DNA of 64,000 nucleotides from Actinomadura sp. J1-007 (GCF_009793335.1 NZ_WING01000003.1:744001-808000); one strand, 5' to 3'; numbered from the stretch's first letter, positions 34,113-43,391 are shown. Translations and numbers: made by a program. Notes: generated by a model from the letters alone, not told the origin.

Positions 34113-34273
34113 GTGAAGATCGCCGGTGCCCTCGCCGCACCGAGTCCAGGTCCGCGACCGCGATCGCCCCGGTCCTGTCGGCCAGGCCGACGACGGGCGG
34201 CGTCCCGGCCGACCTCAAGGCCGCGGGCAAGCAGCTCAACGGCGGCGTCTTCGCGGGCACCGAACCGGAGTGA
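34113..34273 (+). pseudogene. Small broken coding stretch coupled to the desaturase
   Basis: A strong GAGGAGGAG ribosome site precedes a GTG (34113) encoding VKIAGALAAP. From about 34142 a different frame with almost every third base G or C runs to a stop at 34273, containing ATAIAPVLSARPTTGGVPAD. Joining them needs one frameshift, giving about 53 aa. It ends 5 bases before the desaturase start. I do not recognise the product. Confidence 0.3.
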
Positions 34274-34278
34274 TCACC

Positions 34279-35379
34279 ATGACCCTGACAGCCGACAAGC
34301 CCGCGCTCCCGCGAACGGCGCCCGCCAGCGGCGCACACCTGACCGACGCGGAACTGGAGAAGCTCGGGAACGAACTGGACGCGCTCCGCCAGGAGGTGAT
34401 GGCCGACCTGGGAGAGGCGGACGCCCGCTACATCCGGCGCGTGATCGCCCTGCAACGCGGGCTGGAGGTCGCGGGCCGGGGAATTCTGATGGGCGCGTCC
34501 CGGCGCTGGGCCTGGTGGACAGGAACGGCCTTTCTCACAGTGGCGAAAGCGCTGGAGAACATGGAGATCGGCCACAACGTCATGCACGGCCAGTGGGATT
34601 GGATGCGGGATCCCAAAATCCACTCCACCACCTGGGAATGGGACAACGCCTGCCCCTCCGACCAGTGGAAGCACGCCCACAACGTGCTCCACCACACCTA
34701 CACCAACGTCCTCGGCAAGGACCGCGACCTCGGCTATACGATCCTGCGGATCAACCCCGCACAGGACTGGCGCCCGGTCTACCTCGCCCAGCCCGTCTAC
34801 AACCTGGCTTTCGCCGCCCTCTTCGAGTTCGGCAACGCCGTCTACGACCTGGGCGCCCAACTCGAATCCGGTGAGAAGACCGAGGCGGAGCTCAAAGCCG
34901 GGCTCGCCGACATCGGCCGCAAGTTCGCCCGCCAGGCCCTCAAGGACTACGTCGCCTTCCCGTTGATGGGCGGCCGCAACGCCCGCCACGTACTGACGGC
35001 CAACCTCGCCGCCAACATCCTGCGCAACATCTGGGTGCACACCGTCATCTTCTGCGGCCACTTCCCAGGCGACGTCGACGTCTTCCCCGAAGAGACCATA
35101 GAGGCCGAGACCCGCGGGCACTGGTACCTGCGGCAGTTGCTCGGCTCCGCCGACATCAGCGGCGGCCCGCTCCTGCACCTGCTCACCGGCAACCTGTCCC
35201 ACCAGATCGAGCACCACCTGTTCCCGGACGTCCCCAGCAACCGCCTCGCCGCGATCGCCCCGCGCATCCGCGAAGTGTGCGACCGCTACGGCCTGCCGTA
35301 CCGCTCCGCCTCGTTCCCCCGCCAGGTCACCGGACACTGGTCGAAGGTGCTGCGCCTAGCCTTCCCCGGCGGCCGCTGA
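34279..35379 (+). CDS. Membrane fatty acid desaturase (DesA3/linoleoyl-CoA desaturase-like)
   Basis: 366 aa. The three His boxes of acyl-lipid/acyl-CoA desaturases are present: GHNVMHGQW, HAHNVLHH and HQIEHHLFPD. Hydrophobic segments lie around the second and third boxes. The family inserts cis double bonds using electrons from a ferredoxin-type reductase. That reductase is often the adjacent gene in mycobacteria but is absent here. The ATG follows GGAG at 7-base spacing. Regulation is probably through the inverted repeat at 34069. Confidence 0.92.
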   Translation: MTLTADKPALPRTAPASGAHLTDAELEKLGNELDALRQEVMADLGEADARYIRRVIALQRGLEVAGRGILMGASRRWAWWTGTAFLTVAKALENMEIGHNVMHGQWDWMRDPKIHSTTWEWDNACPSDQWKHAHNVLHHTYTNVLGKDRDLGYTILRINPAQDWRPVYLAQPVYNLAFAALFEFGNAVYDLGAQLESGEKTEAELKAGLADIGRKFARQALKDYVAFPLMGGRNARHVLTANLAANILRNIWVHTVIFCGHFPGDVDVFPEETIEAETRGHWYLRQLLGSADISGGPLLHLLTGNLSHQIEHHLFPDVPSNRLAAIAPRIREVCDRYGLPYRSASFPRQVTGHWSKVLRLAFPGGR

Positions 35380-35492
35380 CGCGCGCCCCCGCCATGGACG
35401 CCCCAGCTCAGGTCATCGGGCATTGTTCGGTTCTGGCTCGGGCGGTGAACGTGTTGAGTTCGCCGGCCCGCAGCGCGGCGGAGTGGGCGGCG

Positions 35493-36704
35493 TCAGGGGT
35501 GCGGTAGCTGGCTGGTGGGCGGGGGTGGGGTCCAGTTCACGAGTTCGGCGGCGAAAACGTTGGCGAGTCGTCCGGCGGGGACGGACCGCAGGAGGGCGTT
35601 GCGTACGGACTGGCGTCGGCCGCCGCCCAGGTGCGAGGCGACGCGGCCCACCATGATCGCCTGGCGGGCGATCTTTCGGCACCGGGGTCGGCGGGCCCGG
35701 TCGTACGCGGCGAGGGCGGGGCCCAGCGCTTTCGCCTGAGCGGCCGGGGCGGCGATCAGGCGTCCGACGCAGGCGGCGTCCTCCAGCGACGTCGCCACGC
35801 CCTGGCCCACGGTCGGCATGATCGCGTGCGCGGCGTCGCCGACCATGACGACCCGCCCGCGGGTGTACGAGGGCAGCCCCTGCGGCAGGTGGTGGACGTC
35901 GTGGCGCATCAGCTCGCTGGGACGGGTCGCCGCCAGCGTGGCGGTGACCGCACGAGGCCAGTCCGCGAACATCGCACGGGCCGTGGCCACCTCGTCGTCG
36001 AAGACCGCGTTCGGCGGGCTGAGGAAGTAGCCGTACCAGTAGACCTCGGTGGCGCTGACCCGCAGCGCGCCGAACTCGGCGCCCGGCCCCCAGATCGCGA
36101 TGTACCGGTCGTCGATGACCGCGGTGTCCTCGATCACCGCGCGCCAGCTCGTGGCACCCGCGTACCGCGCCCGTACGCCGGGGAACAGGCATCCCCTGAC
36201 GGCGCTGTGGACGCCGTCGGCCGCCACCACGAGATCGGACTCGACGGTCCCCCCGCCCTGGTCCGAGGTCCACGTCACGCGGGCGGGCGCCGCACCGGGT
36301 TCGCCCGGCTCGACGGCGGTGACCCGGGCGCCGTTCAGCAGTTCGGCCCCCTCGGCGGTGCCGAGCAGGACGGCGTGCAGCCGCTGCCGGTGGATCGAGC
36401 ACACCCACGCCGTCGGGTCCTGCTCGATGGGCGCTTCGGGCAGGCGCATGATCCATCGGCCCCGGGTGTCCTGGGCACCCGCCGTATGGACCATGTGACC
36501 GGCCGCCCGGACAAGGCCGTCCGCCCCGAGGGCCTCCAGGGCGGCCATGCCGTTGCGGGTGAACGCGACACCCGCGCCGACCTCGGTGAACGCGGGGGCG
36601 CGTTCCAGCACGGTGACGTTCCACCCGGCCTGGAGCAGCGCCGTGGCCGACGCCAGCCCCGCGATCCCTCCACCGACCACCGTCGCCGTCAACCGCTCGG
36701 CCAT
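35493..36704 (-). CDS. FAD-dependent monooxygenase (class A flavoprotein)
   Basis: 403 aa from the ATG at 36704 (GGGAG at 5-base spacing; an earlier ATG at 36716 is possible). FAD motifs are VVGGGIAGLASATALLQAG, the DG motif LVVAADGVHSAVRG and GDAAHAIMPTVGQGVATSLE. The fold is that of salicylate-hydroxylase/TetX-like aromatic hydroxylases; the substrate is unknown. Divergent from a TetR gene, with a perfect 14-bp palindrome between them. Confidence 0.92.
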   Translation of the reverse strand: MAERLTATVVGGGIAGLASATALLQAGWNVTVLERAPAFTEVGAGVAFTRNGMAALEALGADGLVRAAGHMVHTAGAQDTRGRWIMRLPEAPIEQDPTAWVCSIHRQRLHAVLLGTAEGAELLNGARVTAVEPGEPGAAPARVTWTSDQGGGTVESDLVVAADGVHSAVRGCLFPGVRARYAGATSWRAVIEDTAVIDDRYIAIWGPGAEFGALRVSATEVYWYGYFLSPPNAVFDDEVATARAMFADWPRAVTATLAATRPSELMRHDVHHLPQGLPSYTRGRVVMVGDAAHAIMPTVGQGVATSLEDAACVGRLIAAPAAQAKALGPALAAYDRARRPRCRKIARQAIMVGRVASHLGGGRRQSVRNALLRSVPAGRLANVFAAELVNWTPPPPTSQLPHP

Positions 36705-36743
36705 GCGCGCTCCCATCCTCGTCCGCCGTCTTGATCACTACGT

Positions 36744-36757
36744 TGATAGTACTATCA
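36744..36757. promoter_or_regulatory. Perfect 14-bp palindrome between monooxygenase and tetR
   Basis: TGATAGTACTATCA lies in the 120-base divergent spacer, 40 bases before the monooxygenase start. It is the probable operator of the adjacent TetR. Confidence 0.7.
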
Positions 36758-36826
36758 GAGCAGTGGTTTGCGGACGCGGGGTGCCACGGTCCGCTCCGAC
36801 CGTGGAAATCTGGTAGAGCAGGACGC

Positions 36827-37438
36827 GTGACGCCTCCAGCGAATCTGCTCCGTCGGCACGCCCTGGCCGACGCCGCGATCGAAATCCTCGGTACCTGCGG
36901 CATCCACCGGCTCAGCCACCGCGCGGTCGACGAGTCGGCGGGCGTTCCCAGCGGAACGACGTCGAACTACTTCCGCAATCGGGACGGGCTGCTCCAGGCC
37001 ACCGCCCGCCGCATCGTGGACCTGCACCTGGAGGACATGGCGCGAGACATCGGCGATGTCCCCGCGACCGCCGCCGAACGACTCGACCAGAACGGGCTCG
37101 CCGACCTCATCGGCCAGTCCCTGTACCAGGCGGCGACGCAACGGCGCGTACGCTTCCAGGCCATCTTCGAACTCCTCCTGGAAGCCACCCGCACACCTGC
37201 ACTCGGCCACACGTTGTCCGAGATCTCTACAGCGACGCTGCGAACCACCATCGCCCACCACCGCGCCCTGGGCCTGGAGACCTCCCCAGAACAAGTGCGA
37301 ACCCTCACGGCGCTCTACAGCGGCGCCCTGTTCACACTCGTGACCGGGCCGCCCCAACCGATCACCACCGAGACCACTCGCACCCTGGCCCGGACGATAG
37401 TGAACGGGGTTTTGGGAACGCCCGGCCCCCGAGAGTGA
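36827..37438 (+). CDS. TetR-family regulator of the divergent monooxygenase
   Basis: 203 aa, GTG start at 36827 with AGCAGGA upstream. HTH about 8-55 (ALADAAIEILGTCGIHRLSH, VPSGTTSNYFRNRDGLL). The C-terminal region is a TetR_C domain of the sort with IFELLLEATRTPALG. The divergent layout and shared palindrome make repression of the FAD monooxygenase the likely role. Confidence 0.88.
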   Translation: MTPPANLLRRHALADAAIEILGTCGIHRLSHRAVDESAGVPSGTTSNYFRNRDGLLQATARRIVDLHLEDMARDIGDVPATAAERLDQNGLADLIGQSLYQAATQRRVRFQAIFELLLEATRTPALGHTLSEISTATLRTTIAHHRALGLETSPEQVRTLTALYSGALFTLVTGPPQPITTETTRTLARTIVNGVLGTPGPRE

Positions 37439-37496
37439 GTCCGACAACAATGGCGATGAGCCGCGGAACTATGCCTGGCCTACACGTTCGGAACGG

Positions 37497-38102
37497 TCAT
37501 GTGGTGGAGCCGTCCGATTCGCGGCCGTCTCCGGATCGTCGGCTCTCGCGTTGGTGGCCGCGGCGGGCGTCGCGGTCGAAAATGCCCAGGATCTCGCAGG
37601 GGCCTCCTTCAGCGCCGATGGCGTGCGGCAGCATGGTGGGGAACTCGGCCGCCTGGTTGGTCTCGACGCGATAGCGGTGATGGCCCAGCATGAGGACCGC
37701 CGTGCCGGACAGAACGACGAGCCATTCGCGCCCGGGGTGCGCTCGCATGCGCGCGGGATTGTCCGGCGGCGGATCGGTCATGCGCTGCCGTACGACGCTC
37801 ATGCCGGGATCGCCCTTGATGGGCCAGCGCATGAGCCCGTGGGCGCCGTCGATCATCGGACTGATGACCACGTCGTCGGACGCGTTCTCCACGAGTTGGT
37901 CGAGCGTGGTGTCCAAAGCGCGGGCCAGCGTGACGAGTTGGTCGAGGGCCAGGCGGCGCCGGCCGTTCTCGATGCGGCTCAGCGAGGACTGACTGAGGTG
38001 CGCGCGACCGGCCAGTTCCTCCAGGGACCAGCCCTGAGCCACCCGCAGGGCGCGGATGCGTTGACGTACGAGGCCATCCAACTCGTCATCGTCTCGCGCC
38101 AT
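37497..38102 (-). CDS. XRE-family regulator with cupin domain
   Basis: 201 aa from the ATG at 38102. N-terminal HTH (about 12-66): IRALRVAQGWSLEELAGRAH, LSQSSLSRIENGRRRLALD. The C-terminal cupin (about 95-170) shows HPGREWLVVLSGTAVLMLGH and FPTMLPHAIGAEG. XRE-cupin proteins commonly sense small metabolites. It follows the MFS gene on the same strand after a 217-base spacer, so it probably has its own promoter. Confidence 0.9.
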   Translation of the reverse strand: MARDDDELDGLVRQRIRALRVAQGWSLEELAGRAHLSQSSLSRIENGRRRLALDQLVTLARALDTTLDQLVENASDDVVISPMIDGAHGLMRWPIKGDPGMSVVRQRMTDPPPDNPARMRAHPGREWLVVLSGTAVLMLGHHRYRVETNQAAEFPTMLPHAIGAEGGPCEILGIFDRDARRGHQRESRRSGDGRESDGSTT

Positions 38103-38319
38103 AGGCAACACTCTATGCCCGTACCGCAAGGCGGACCCAGTGACGTCGCAGACACGGGGCCGTGGGCAGATGGGGCCGTACGTCACCTGCGGCTTCGGCA
38201 CCGCAACACCGTCCGGTTCTCAGGGCTCGCGCGGCGTTCACCGAGGGGGTGGTCGGTTACGTGTCGCGGTGGGGGCCCATACTGCGCTTGGGCGAGAGGT
38301 GCTGGAGGGGCGGTAAGGG

Positions 38320-39543
38320 TTAGCCATAGCGGCGGGTGGCTTTGAGGTAGAGCAGGCAGAGCAGGGCAAGGGCGGCGCACGTGCCCAGTGCCAAAGGGGC
38401 GCTGATGGGGAGCAGGAGGCTGCCGAGTGCGGTGCCCAGGGCGATCCCGCCGTAGAGTGCGGCGGCGTTCAGGCCGATGACCACGGCGGTGTCCTGGGGG
38501 GCCGCGTTGATCAGCCGGACCTGCTGGGCGGGGGTCTGGAACCAGGTGGCGGCGCCCCAGGCCGCCATCAGCAGGGCGGTCAGTGGCAGCCAGTGCACTC
38601 CGGCGCCCGCCGTCCAGGCGAAGCCGGCCAAGGTCACGGTGAGCCCGGCGAAACCGACGGCCTGGACACGAACGGGGCCGTGCCGGTCGACCCTGGCTCC
38701 GGCCACCAGGTTGCCCGCGACCGCTCCGATGCCGTACAGGAACAACAGCCACGCCTCCTGCGCCGGGCCGGCTCCCAGCGCGTGCAGCACCGGCACCGCG
38801 AAGGCGTACAGCCCGTACCCGGCGGCGATCCCGACCACGGTCAGGGGAAGGATCGCCAGCACGCCGGGGTTGCGCAGTGCCGCCAGGCGTTGCCGCAGCG
38901 CGATGGGCTCGGCCCCCGCCAGGGCGGGCATGACCGTGGACACGCCCGCCGCCGCGACCGCGCACAGCGCCGCGACCAGTCCGAGCGCCGCGCGCCAGTC
39001 CAGGGCCTTCTCGGCGAGGTTGCCCAACGGGACGCCCAGCGCGGTGGCGACCGTCAGCCCGCCGACCACCATGGCGAGGGCACGGGCCCGTTGCGCGGGG
39101 GCGACCAGGATGGAGGCGGCCGCTCCGGCGTTGGGGGTGAAGGCGGCCGCGCCCGCGGCGGCCACCACGCGCGTGGCCATCAGCGTCGCGAAGTCGGGTG
39201 CCAGCGCCGAGCCCAGGTTGGCCGCCGCCAGAACGACCAGCGCGCCGACCAGCAGCGCCCGGCGGGGCACGCGCGCCAGGACCGTCGCCAGGACCGGGGA
39301 CAGCAGCGCGTACGTGACGGCGAACACCGTGGCCGACTGCCCGGCGGCCGACTGCGAGATGTGCAGCGAGCGCGCCATCGCGGGCAGGAACCCGGCCACC
39401 ACGTAGGCATCGGTTCCGACCGCGAACGTGCCGAGCGCCAGGATCGCGGTGGCCCCCAGCCCGCGCGGTGCGCTCTCCTGACGAGCGGCTTCGGCGCGGT
39501 ACTGGTCCACGCTACGAGCTATCGGGACATTCTTCATCCCCAT
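38320..39543 (-). CDS. MFS efflux transporter (DHA1/arabinose-efflux-like)
   Basis: 407 aa with about 12 membrane segments. It shows FAVGTDAYVVAGFLPAMARS at the first helix, a VLARVPRRALLVGALV motif A variant and a GAAAFTPNAGAAAS stretch in helix 4. Likely a small-molecule exporter; substrate unknown. It starts 63 bases after the Rrf2 regulator gene and is probably cotranscribed with it. Confidence 0.88.
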   Translation of the reverse strand: MGMKNVPIARSVDQYRAEAARQESAPRGLGATAILALGTFAVGTDAYVVAGFLPAMARSLHISQSAAGQSATVFAVTYALLSPVLATVLARVPRRALLVGALVVLAAANLGSALAPDFATLMATRVVAAAGAAAFTPNAGAAASILVAPAQRARALAMVVGGLTVATALGVPLGNLAEKALDWRAALGLVAALCAVAAAGVSTVMPALAGAEPIALRQRLAALRNPGVLAILPLTVVGIAAGYGLYAFAVPVLHALGAGPAQEAWLLFLYGIGAVAGNLVAGARVDRHGPVRVQAVGFAGLTVTLAGFAWTAGAGVHWLPLTALLMAAWGAATWFQTPAQQVRLINAAPQDTAVVIGLNAAALYGGIALGTALGSLLLPISAPLALGTCAALALLCLLYLKATRRYG

Positions 39544-39605
39544 TCCTTCCCAGAGGATGCCCGGCCGGGCGAACGATCAGAGAGGTCAGGTGGAACGGAC
39601 GAGGA

Positions 39606-40082
39606 TCAGCCGGTCATGCGCCGGTAGTTGCGGTGCGTCCGTTCAGCGCCCTTGGGGCTTCGGGCCATCAGGTCGGCGATGGTGTGGGCGGCCAGTTCCT
39701 GCCGCCACGCCAACTCGGCGCGGCGCATCACCGCGGAGATGCCGCACGGCCGCACGAACTCCGCACCAGCCCCTTGTCCGCCCACCCCGCGCTGTCGCAC
39801 CTCGGTGCAGTGGAACAGCTCAAGGCCGCCCTCCATGGCCGCGACGACCTCCATCACGGTGATCTTCTCGGGCGACCGGGCCAGCGACCAGCCGCCCAGC
39901 GCACCAGGGCTCGACGCCAGGATGCCCGCCCTGCTCAGCGACTGAAGGCGCTTTTTCAGGTACTCCTGCGGAAGGTCGAACCAGGCGGCCAGCCGGCGGA
40001 TCGACACCGGGGCCTCGTCAGCCAGCCAGCCCAGCGTGACGCAGCAGTGCAGTCCCCACTCCGCGCCCTCACTCATACGCAT
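39606..40082 (-). CDS. Rrf2-family regulator
   Basis: 158 aa. Winged helix about 1-80 (RMSEGAEWGLHCCVTLGWLA, LPQEYLKKRLQSLSRAGIL, GALGGWSLAR). Two of the family cysteines appear in FHCTEVRQRG and RPCGIS, rather than the three of IscR/NsrR, so an Fe-S cluster is uncertain. A dyad overlaps its promoter. It probably autoregulates and controls the MFS gene that follows. Confidence 0.88.
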   Translation of the reverse strand: MRMSEGAEWGLHCCVTLGWLADEAPVSIRRLAAWFDLPQEYLKKRLQSLSRAGILASSPGALGGWSLARSPEKITVMEVVAAMEGGLELFHCTEVRQRGVGGQGAGAEFVRPCGISAVMRRAELAWRQELAAHTIADLMARSPKGAERTHRNYRRMTG

Positions 40083-40086
40083 AACC

Positions 40087-40103
40087 GGGACTATACATGT
40101 CCC
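40087..40103. promoter_or_regulatory. Rrf2 autoregulatory dyad over a -10-like sequence
   Basis: GGGAC-TATACAT-GTCCC is a perfect 5+5 inverted repeat. Its centre TATACAT could serve as a -10 element. It ends 5 bases before the Rrf2 start codon, so the transcript may be leaderless or nearly so. Confidence 0.55.
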
Positions 40104-40255
40104 CGTTCCAAGGCCGTCCGCCCCCCGCCGTCGCTGATCTCGGGTGGCTTCGACGGTGGGGCCGGTCCGTCGGATGTATCGACGCCGCGGCGCCCGTCCG
40201 TTGGGGGTGGGTACGCTGACCGCTCCCCCGCGCACTCGACCCACCGAGGATCACC

Positions 40256-41070
40256 ATGCGCCCCGTACTCCTGCCTGTGACGCTCACCGGCGCGCAGGCC
40301 AACACCATCGCCCTGCACATGGATTCCGGGACCGCCATCGAACCCCAGCGGGGCGACCCGCGTGGCATCGCCGACGACTGTTCGGCCATCAGCCAATCCA
40401 TCGGCTGGCACGACGAGACCCGGCCGCAGGTCCAGGTAGCACTCACCGCGCGGCAATGGGACGTCGCCGTCGCCGAACTCGACCGGACCGCGCTCACCCT
40501 CTCCAACACCGGTGAGCCCGAAGAAGCCGAAGAAGCCGACGCCTGTCTGCACGTCCGCGACAGCATCCTCGGCCAGATACAGCTACCGGCGCACGATGCC
40601 GAGCCGCCGCAGCACGCGAAGCTGCGCTTGGGTCTCGGCGGCGCCACCGGCTACGTGCTGCGCCAACCCGCATGGCGCGGGAAACACGTCGCCATCGACA
40701 CCATGCCCGCCCACGACGACCCCGCGCGACACGGATCGGCGGCACCTTCCGCGGAGCGGCCCTGCTCGTCACGGCGCAGGCACAAGAAGTGGATCTCGAC
40801 CTTCACGTCCTTCCGACCGCGCCCGAGACGCTCACCGGCGGAACGGTCGCGGAAGCCAGTCAGCAATGGACCAGCTATCCCCATTCCGAACTCATGTGCG
40901 TGATTCCCGGCGGACGCTACGAGCAGGTGGGGACGCTGTCCGCACGTGTCTGGCCGCATGTCGTCTACCGGGTACGGCTCGCCGTCACCGCGACCGCCGG
41001 CATGGAGCAGCACCTCGTACAGATCTGGCCGCTGCACGGTGGGCGGGTCGGGCGGGACGGAGCCAGCTGA
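40256..41070 (+). pseudogene. Hypothetical gene with a frameshift
   Basis: From the ATG at 40256 (MRPVLLPVTLTGAQANTIAL) codons have G/C third positions and read through GYVLRQPAWRGKHVAIDTMP to about 40730. High-GC3 coding then continues in another frame (TRIGGTFRGAALLVTAQAQE) to the stop at 41070. One indel near 40720-40740 would join them into about 270 aa. No known domain was recognised. The first frame alone would run on to 40903 with a low-complexity tail. It is divergent from the Rrf2 gene. Confidence 0.5.
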
Positions 41071-41096
41071 GCGACGGCGCATAGCCGGGGGCGTAG

Positions 41097-41112
41097 TGTA
41101 ATTGTTGTTACA
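41097..41112. promoter_or_regulatory. LysR-type box upstream of the LysR gene
   Basis: TGTAA-TTGTTG-TTACA is a perfect 5+5 dyad in an AT-rich patch and includes a T-N11-A pattern. It ends 60 bases before the LysR ATG; probable autoregulatory site. Confidence 0.55.
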
Positions 41113-41172
41113 GGGATTACGGCGGGACGGCGTGGGGTGGGGCGCGGGGCGCCGTGGGAGGGGCGGGAGTCG

Positions 41173-42063
41173 ATGAGTCTTCGGCAGTACGAGTACGCGC
41201 TGGCCGTTGCCGAGGAGGGCTCGGTGACGGCGGCGGCGGAGCTGCTGCGCGTCGCTCAGCCGTCGGTGTCCCAGCAGATCCGCGGCCTGGAGCGGGAACT
41301 CGGGGTGAGGCTGTTCGCCCGTACGCCGACCGGGCTGGTGCCCACCGTGGTCGGCCGCGCGTTCCTGCGGGAGGCGGAGGTCGCGGTGAACGCGTCGCGG
41401 CGGGCTCGGGCGACGGCGCGGGCCGGCGCCGACGAGCTGGTGGGCGAGCTGGTGGTCGCGGTGCAGATGGGCTTCGGCACGCGGCAGCTTCCGGGGGCGC
41501 TAGGTGCGCTGCGCGGCCGCTTCCCGCGGTTGGAGGTCACCGTCTTCGAGGAGCCGAGCTCCGCCGAGCTGGAACGGCTCGGTCGCCGGGGCGTGCTGGA
41601 CCTGGCGCTGATGGCGGCGTGCGAGCGGAGCCCCGCCGACGCCCACCATCTCGGCGACGAGGAGTTCGTCGTGGTGCTGGGCGCCGGGCACCGGCTGCTC
41701 GCCGCGGAACGGGTCGGGCTGCGCGAGCTGGAGGGGGAACCGTGGGTGCGGTTCGACCGCGACAGCGCGCTCGACGGCGTGCTGCTGAACGTGCTGCGGG
41801 ACAACGGTCTGGCTCCGAACACGGTCGCCCGCGTGTCCCAGACGGCGACGGCCGTGCGGTGGGCCGCCCACGGGCTGGGGGTGACGCTCGTCCCGGTCTC
41901 CGCGGTGCCCCACGGTTACGAGCACCTCGTTCGCCCGGTGCTCCCGGCCGTGTCCCAGCCCGTCATCGCCGTGGTCCGGCACAGCGCGGGCCCGGCGGAA
42001 ACGGCCCTGCTCGAACTGCTGCGTCAGGAGAGCTGGTCCGGTTCGTTCTCGCCGGTTTCCTGA
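41173..42063 (+). CDS. LysR-family transcriptional regulator
   Basis: 296 aa from the ATG at 41173 (GGGAG at 5 bases). N-terminal HTH LRQYEYALAVAEEGSVTAAA, LRVAQPSVSQQIRGLERELG; the substrate-binding region follows from about 90 (LVVAVQMGFGTRQLPGALG, WAAHGLGVTLVPVSAVPHG). It is convergent with the SDR gene, with a 28-base gap, and resembles regulators of oxidative or aromatic metabolism without a specific match. Confidence 0.92.
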   Translation: MSLRQYEYALAVAEEGSVTAAAELLRVAQPSVSQQIRGLERELGVRLFARTPTGLVPTVVGRAFLREAEVAVNASRRARATARAGADELVGELVVAVQMGFGTRQLPGALGALRGRFPRLEVTVFEEPSSAELERLGRRGVLDLALMAACERSPADAHHLGDEEFVVVLGAGHRLLAAERVGLRELEGEPWVRFDRDSALDGVLLNVLRDNGLAPNTVARVSQTATAVRWAAHGLGVTLVPVSAVPHGYEHLVRPVLPAVSQPVIAVVRHSAGPAETALLELLRQESWSGSFSPVS

Positions 42064-42091
42064 ACGGCTGAGAAAGCGGGCACCGCAGTCC

Positions 42092-42871
42092 TTACCCCAT
42101 GGGGAATTCGCCGCCGTCCAGGATGAGATTCCTGCCCGTCAGCCAGCTCGCCCGGCCGGACACGAGGAACCGCACGGCGTGGGCGATGTCGTCCGGCCGG
42201 CCATCGCGCCCCAACGGAACAACGGCGTTCCGGCTCGGCGTCGCGTCCATGCGCGCGGCCACCTCCGCCCACTGCTCTCGTGTCGCTTCGCCGCCCGGGG
42301 TGGCGGTTCTGCCGGGCGACACGGTGTTGACCCGGATGCCGAACGGGGCCAGTTCAAGGGCCAGACCCCTGCTGTAGTTCTCCAGCGCCGCCTTCGCCGC
42401 CGTGTAGTGGAGGAACGGCGCCACCGGGGTGAGGACGACGGCCGAGGAGACGTGCACGATCATCCCCGAACGCCGTTCCCGCATCCCCGGGACCAGCAGC
42501 GCGTCGAGCCGTACCGACGCCAGGTAGTTCAGGTCCAGCGCGTCCTGCCATTCCTCGTCGGAAATGGCCGAGCTGCCCTCGTGCGGGCGCGCCCCGCCCG
42601 CGTTGTGGACGAGAATGTCCACCCCGCCGAGCATTTCCTGCGCGGCCGCGGCGAGGGTTTGCGCACCGGCCCGGGTCCGCACGTCCGCCTCCACGAACGC
42701 GGCGCCCTCCGGCACCGTGCCCGTCGCCGACCTGGCGGCCGCGACCACCTCGGCGCCCGCGTCCAGGAGCTGGCGCACGACGGCCGCTCCGATTCCGCGA
42801 GAACCACCCGTGACCAGAGCCCGCTTTCCCGCGAGTTCCCGCGTTCCCGGTCCGTTCTCGATCGTGGTCAT
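42092..42871 (-). CDS. Short-chain dehydrogenase/reductase (SDR)
   Basis: 259 aa classical SDR. Cofactor loop ALVTGGSRGIGAAVV, NAG at LVHNAGGARP, catalytic Ser in VHVSSAVVL and Y-x3-K in HYTAAKAALE, with the ending LTGRNLILDGGEFPMG. The cofactor Asp/Arg region (VVAAARSATG) suggests NADP(H). Substrate unknown. Confidence 0.92.
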   Translation of the reverse strand: MTTIENGPGTRELAGKRALVTGGSRGIGAAVVRQLLDAGAEVVAAARSATGTVPEGAAFVEADVRTRAGAQTLAAAAQEMLGGVDILVHNAGGARPHEGSSAISDEEWQDALDLNYLASVRLDALLVPGMRERRSGMIVHVSSAVVLTPVAPFLHYTAAKAALENYSRGLALELAPFGIRVNTVSPGRTATPGGEATREQWAEVAARMDATPSRNAVVPLGRDGRPDDIAHAVRFLVSGRASWLTGRNLILDGGEFPMG

Positions 42872-43018
42872 GCCATTGGTCCTCTCGGTTGCGTGTTCGT
42901 TCGCTCGACGGAAAAGAGGTGAGGTGCGCAGAGCGATTGTTCAGGCAATTCGCGGTGTGCGCTTCGTCGAGCTGTTTCACGGTACGGCCGGAAAAGAGTG
43001 AGAGGCAAAGACGAAATG

Positions 43019-43258
43019 TCAGCAGGGTCCATAGGGGTTTCCTATGGGGCCGCCGCCCTGGTCCGAATCGGCGTCGGCGGAGCGCGGTGGGCGCGTCGGC
43101 GGCGGGGCGGCGGGCTCGACCGCGTCCGCGTGCTTTCGGGGGTGGTGCGACGCGCAGTGCCGACGCCGGCCGTGGCGGATCTGCACCGCGAGCGACAGCA
43201 CCGCGCACACCAGTTGCGACCCGGCGCCGGCCAGGGTCACGATCGTGGACATGTCCAT
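43019..43258 (-). CDS. Small single-span membrane protein
   Basis: 79 aa. The ATG at 43258 has an excellent GGAGGGAGG ribosome site. One hydrophobic segment near the N-terminus (IVTLAGAGSQLVCAVLSLAV) is followed by a basic patch rich in His, Arg and Cys (RHGRRRHCASHHPRKHAD) and a Pro/Gly-rich tail. It is divergent from the 613-aa coiled-coil membrane protein across 131 bases. No family recognised; possible partner of that protein. Confidence 0.6.
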   Translation of the reverse strand: MDMSTIVTLAGAGSQLVCAVLSLAVQIRHGRRRHCASHHPRKHADAVEPAAPPPTRPPRSADADSDQGGGPIGNPYGPC

Positions 43259-43365
43259 CGCGTCCTCCCTCCGGTGCGGACGGGGAACGGGGCCGTCCCG
43301 GTCCAGCCGCATCGCGGTGGGTTCACCGTGTCGCCTGCGCGCGTTGTCCACTCCCGGAAGAATGC

Positions 43366-43391
43366 GTCTTCCCAGGAAGACCGCGGACAAT
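43366..43391. promoter_or_regulatory. Dyad and TTGTCC/GGACAA motif at the start of the HTH-membrane gene
   Basis: GTCTTCC-CA-GGAAGAC (43366-43381) is a perfect dyad. It is followed at once by CGCGGACAAT (43382-43391), which overlaps the ATG. TTGTCC occurs in reverse at 43344-43349. The 10-mer recurs twice as an inverted repeat inside the gene (44449-44475). Confidence 0.45.

Noticed and set aside
31579..34116. 845-codon plus-strand frame opposite the kinase/WD40 gene
   Set aside because: Antisense shadow of a well-supported kinase; no recognisable domain.
34113..34874. Full-length gene from the GTG at 34113 through the desaturase region
   Set aside because: After the first ten codons third-position GC drops and the frame is out of phase with the certain desaturase gene.
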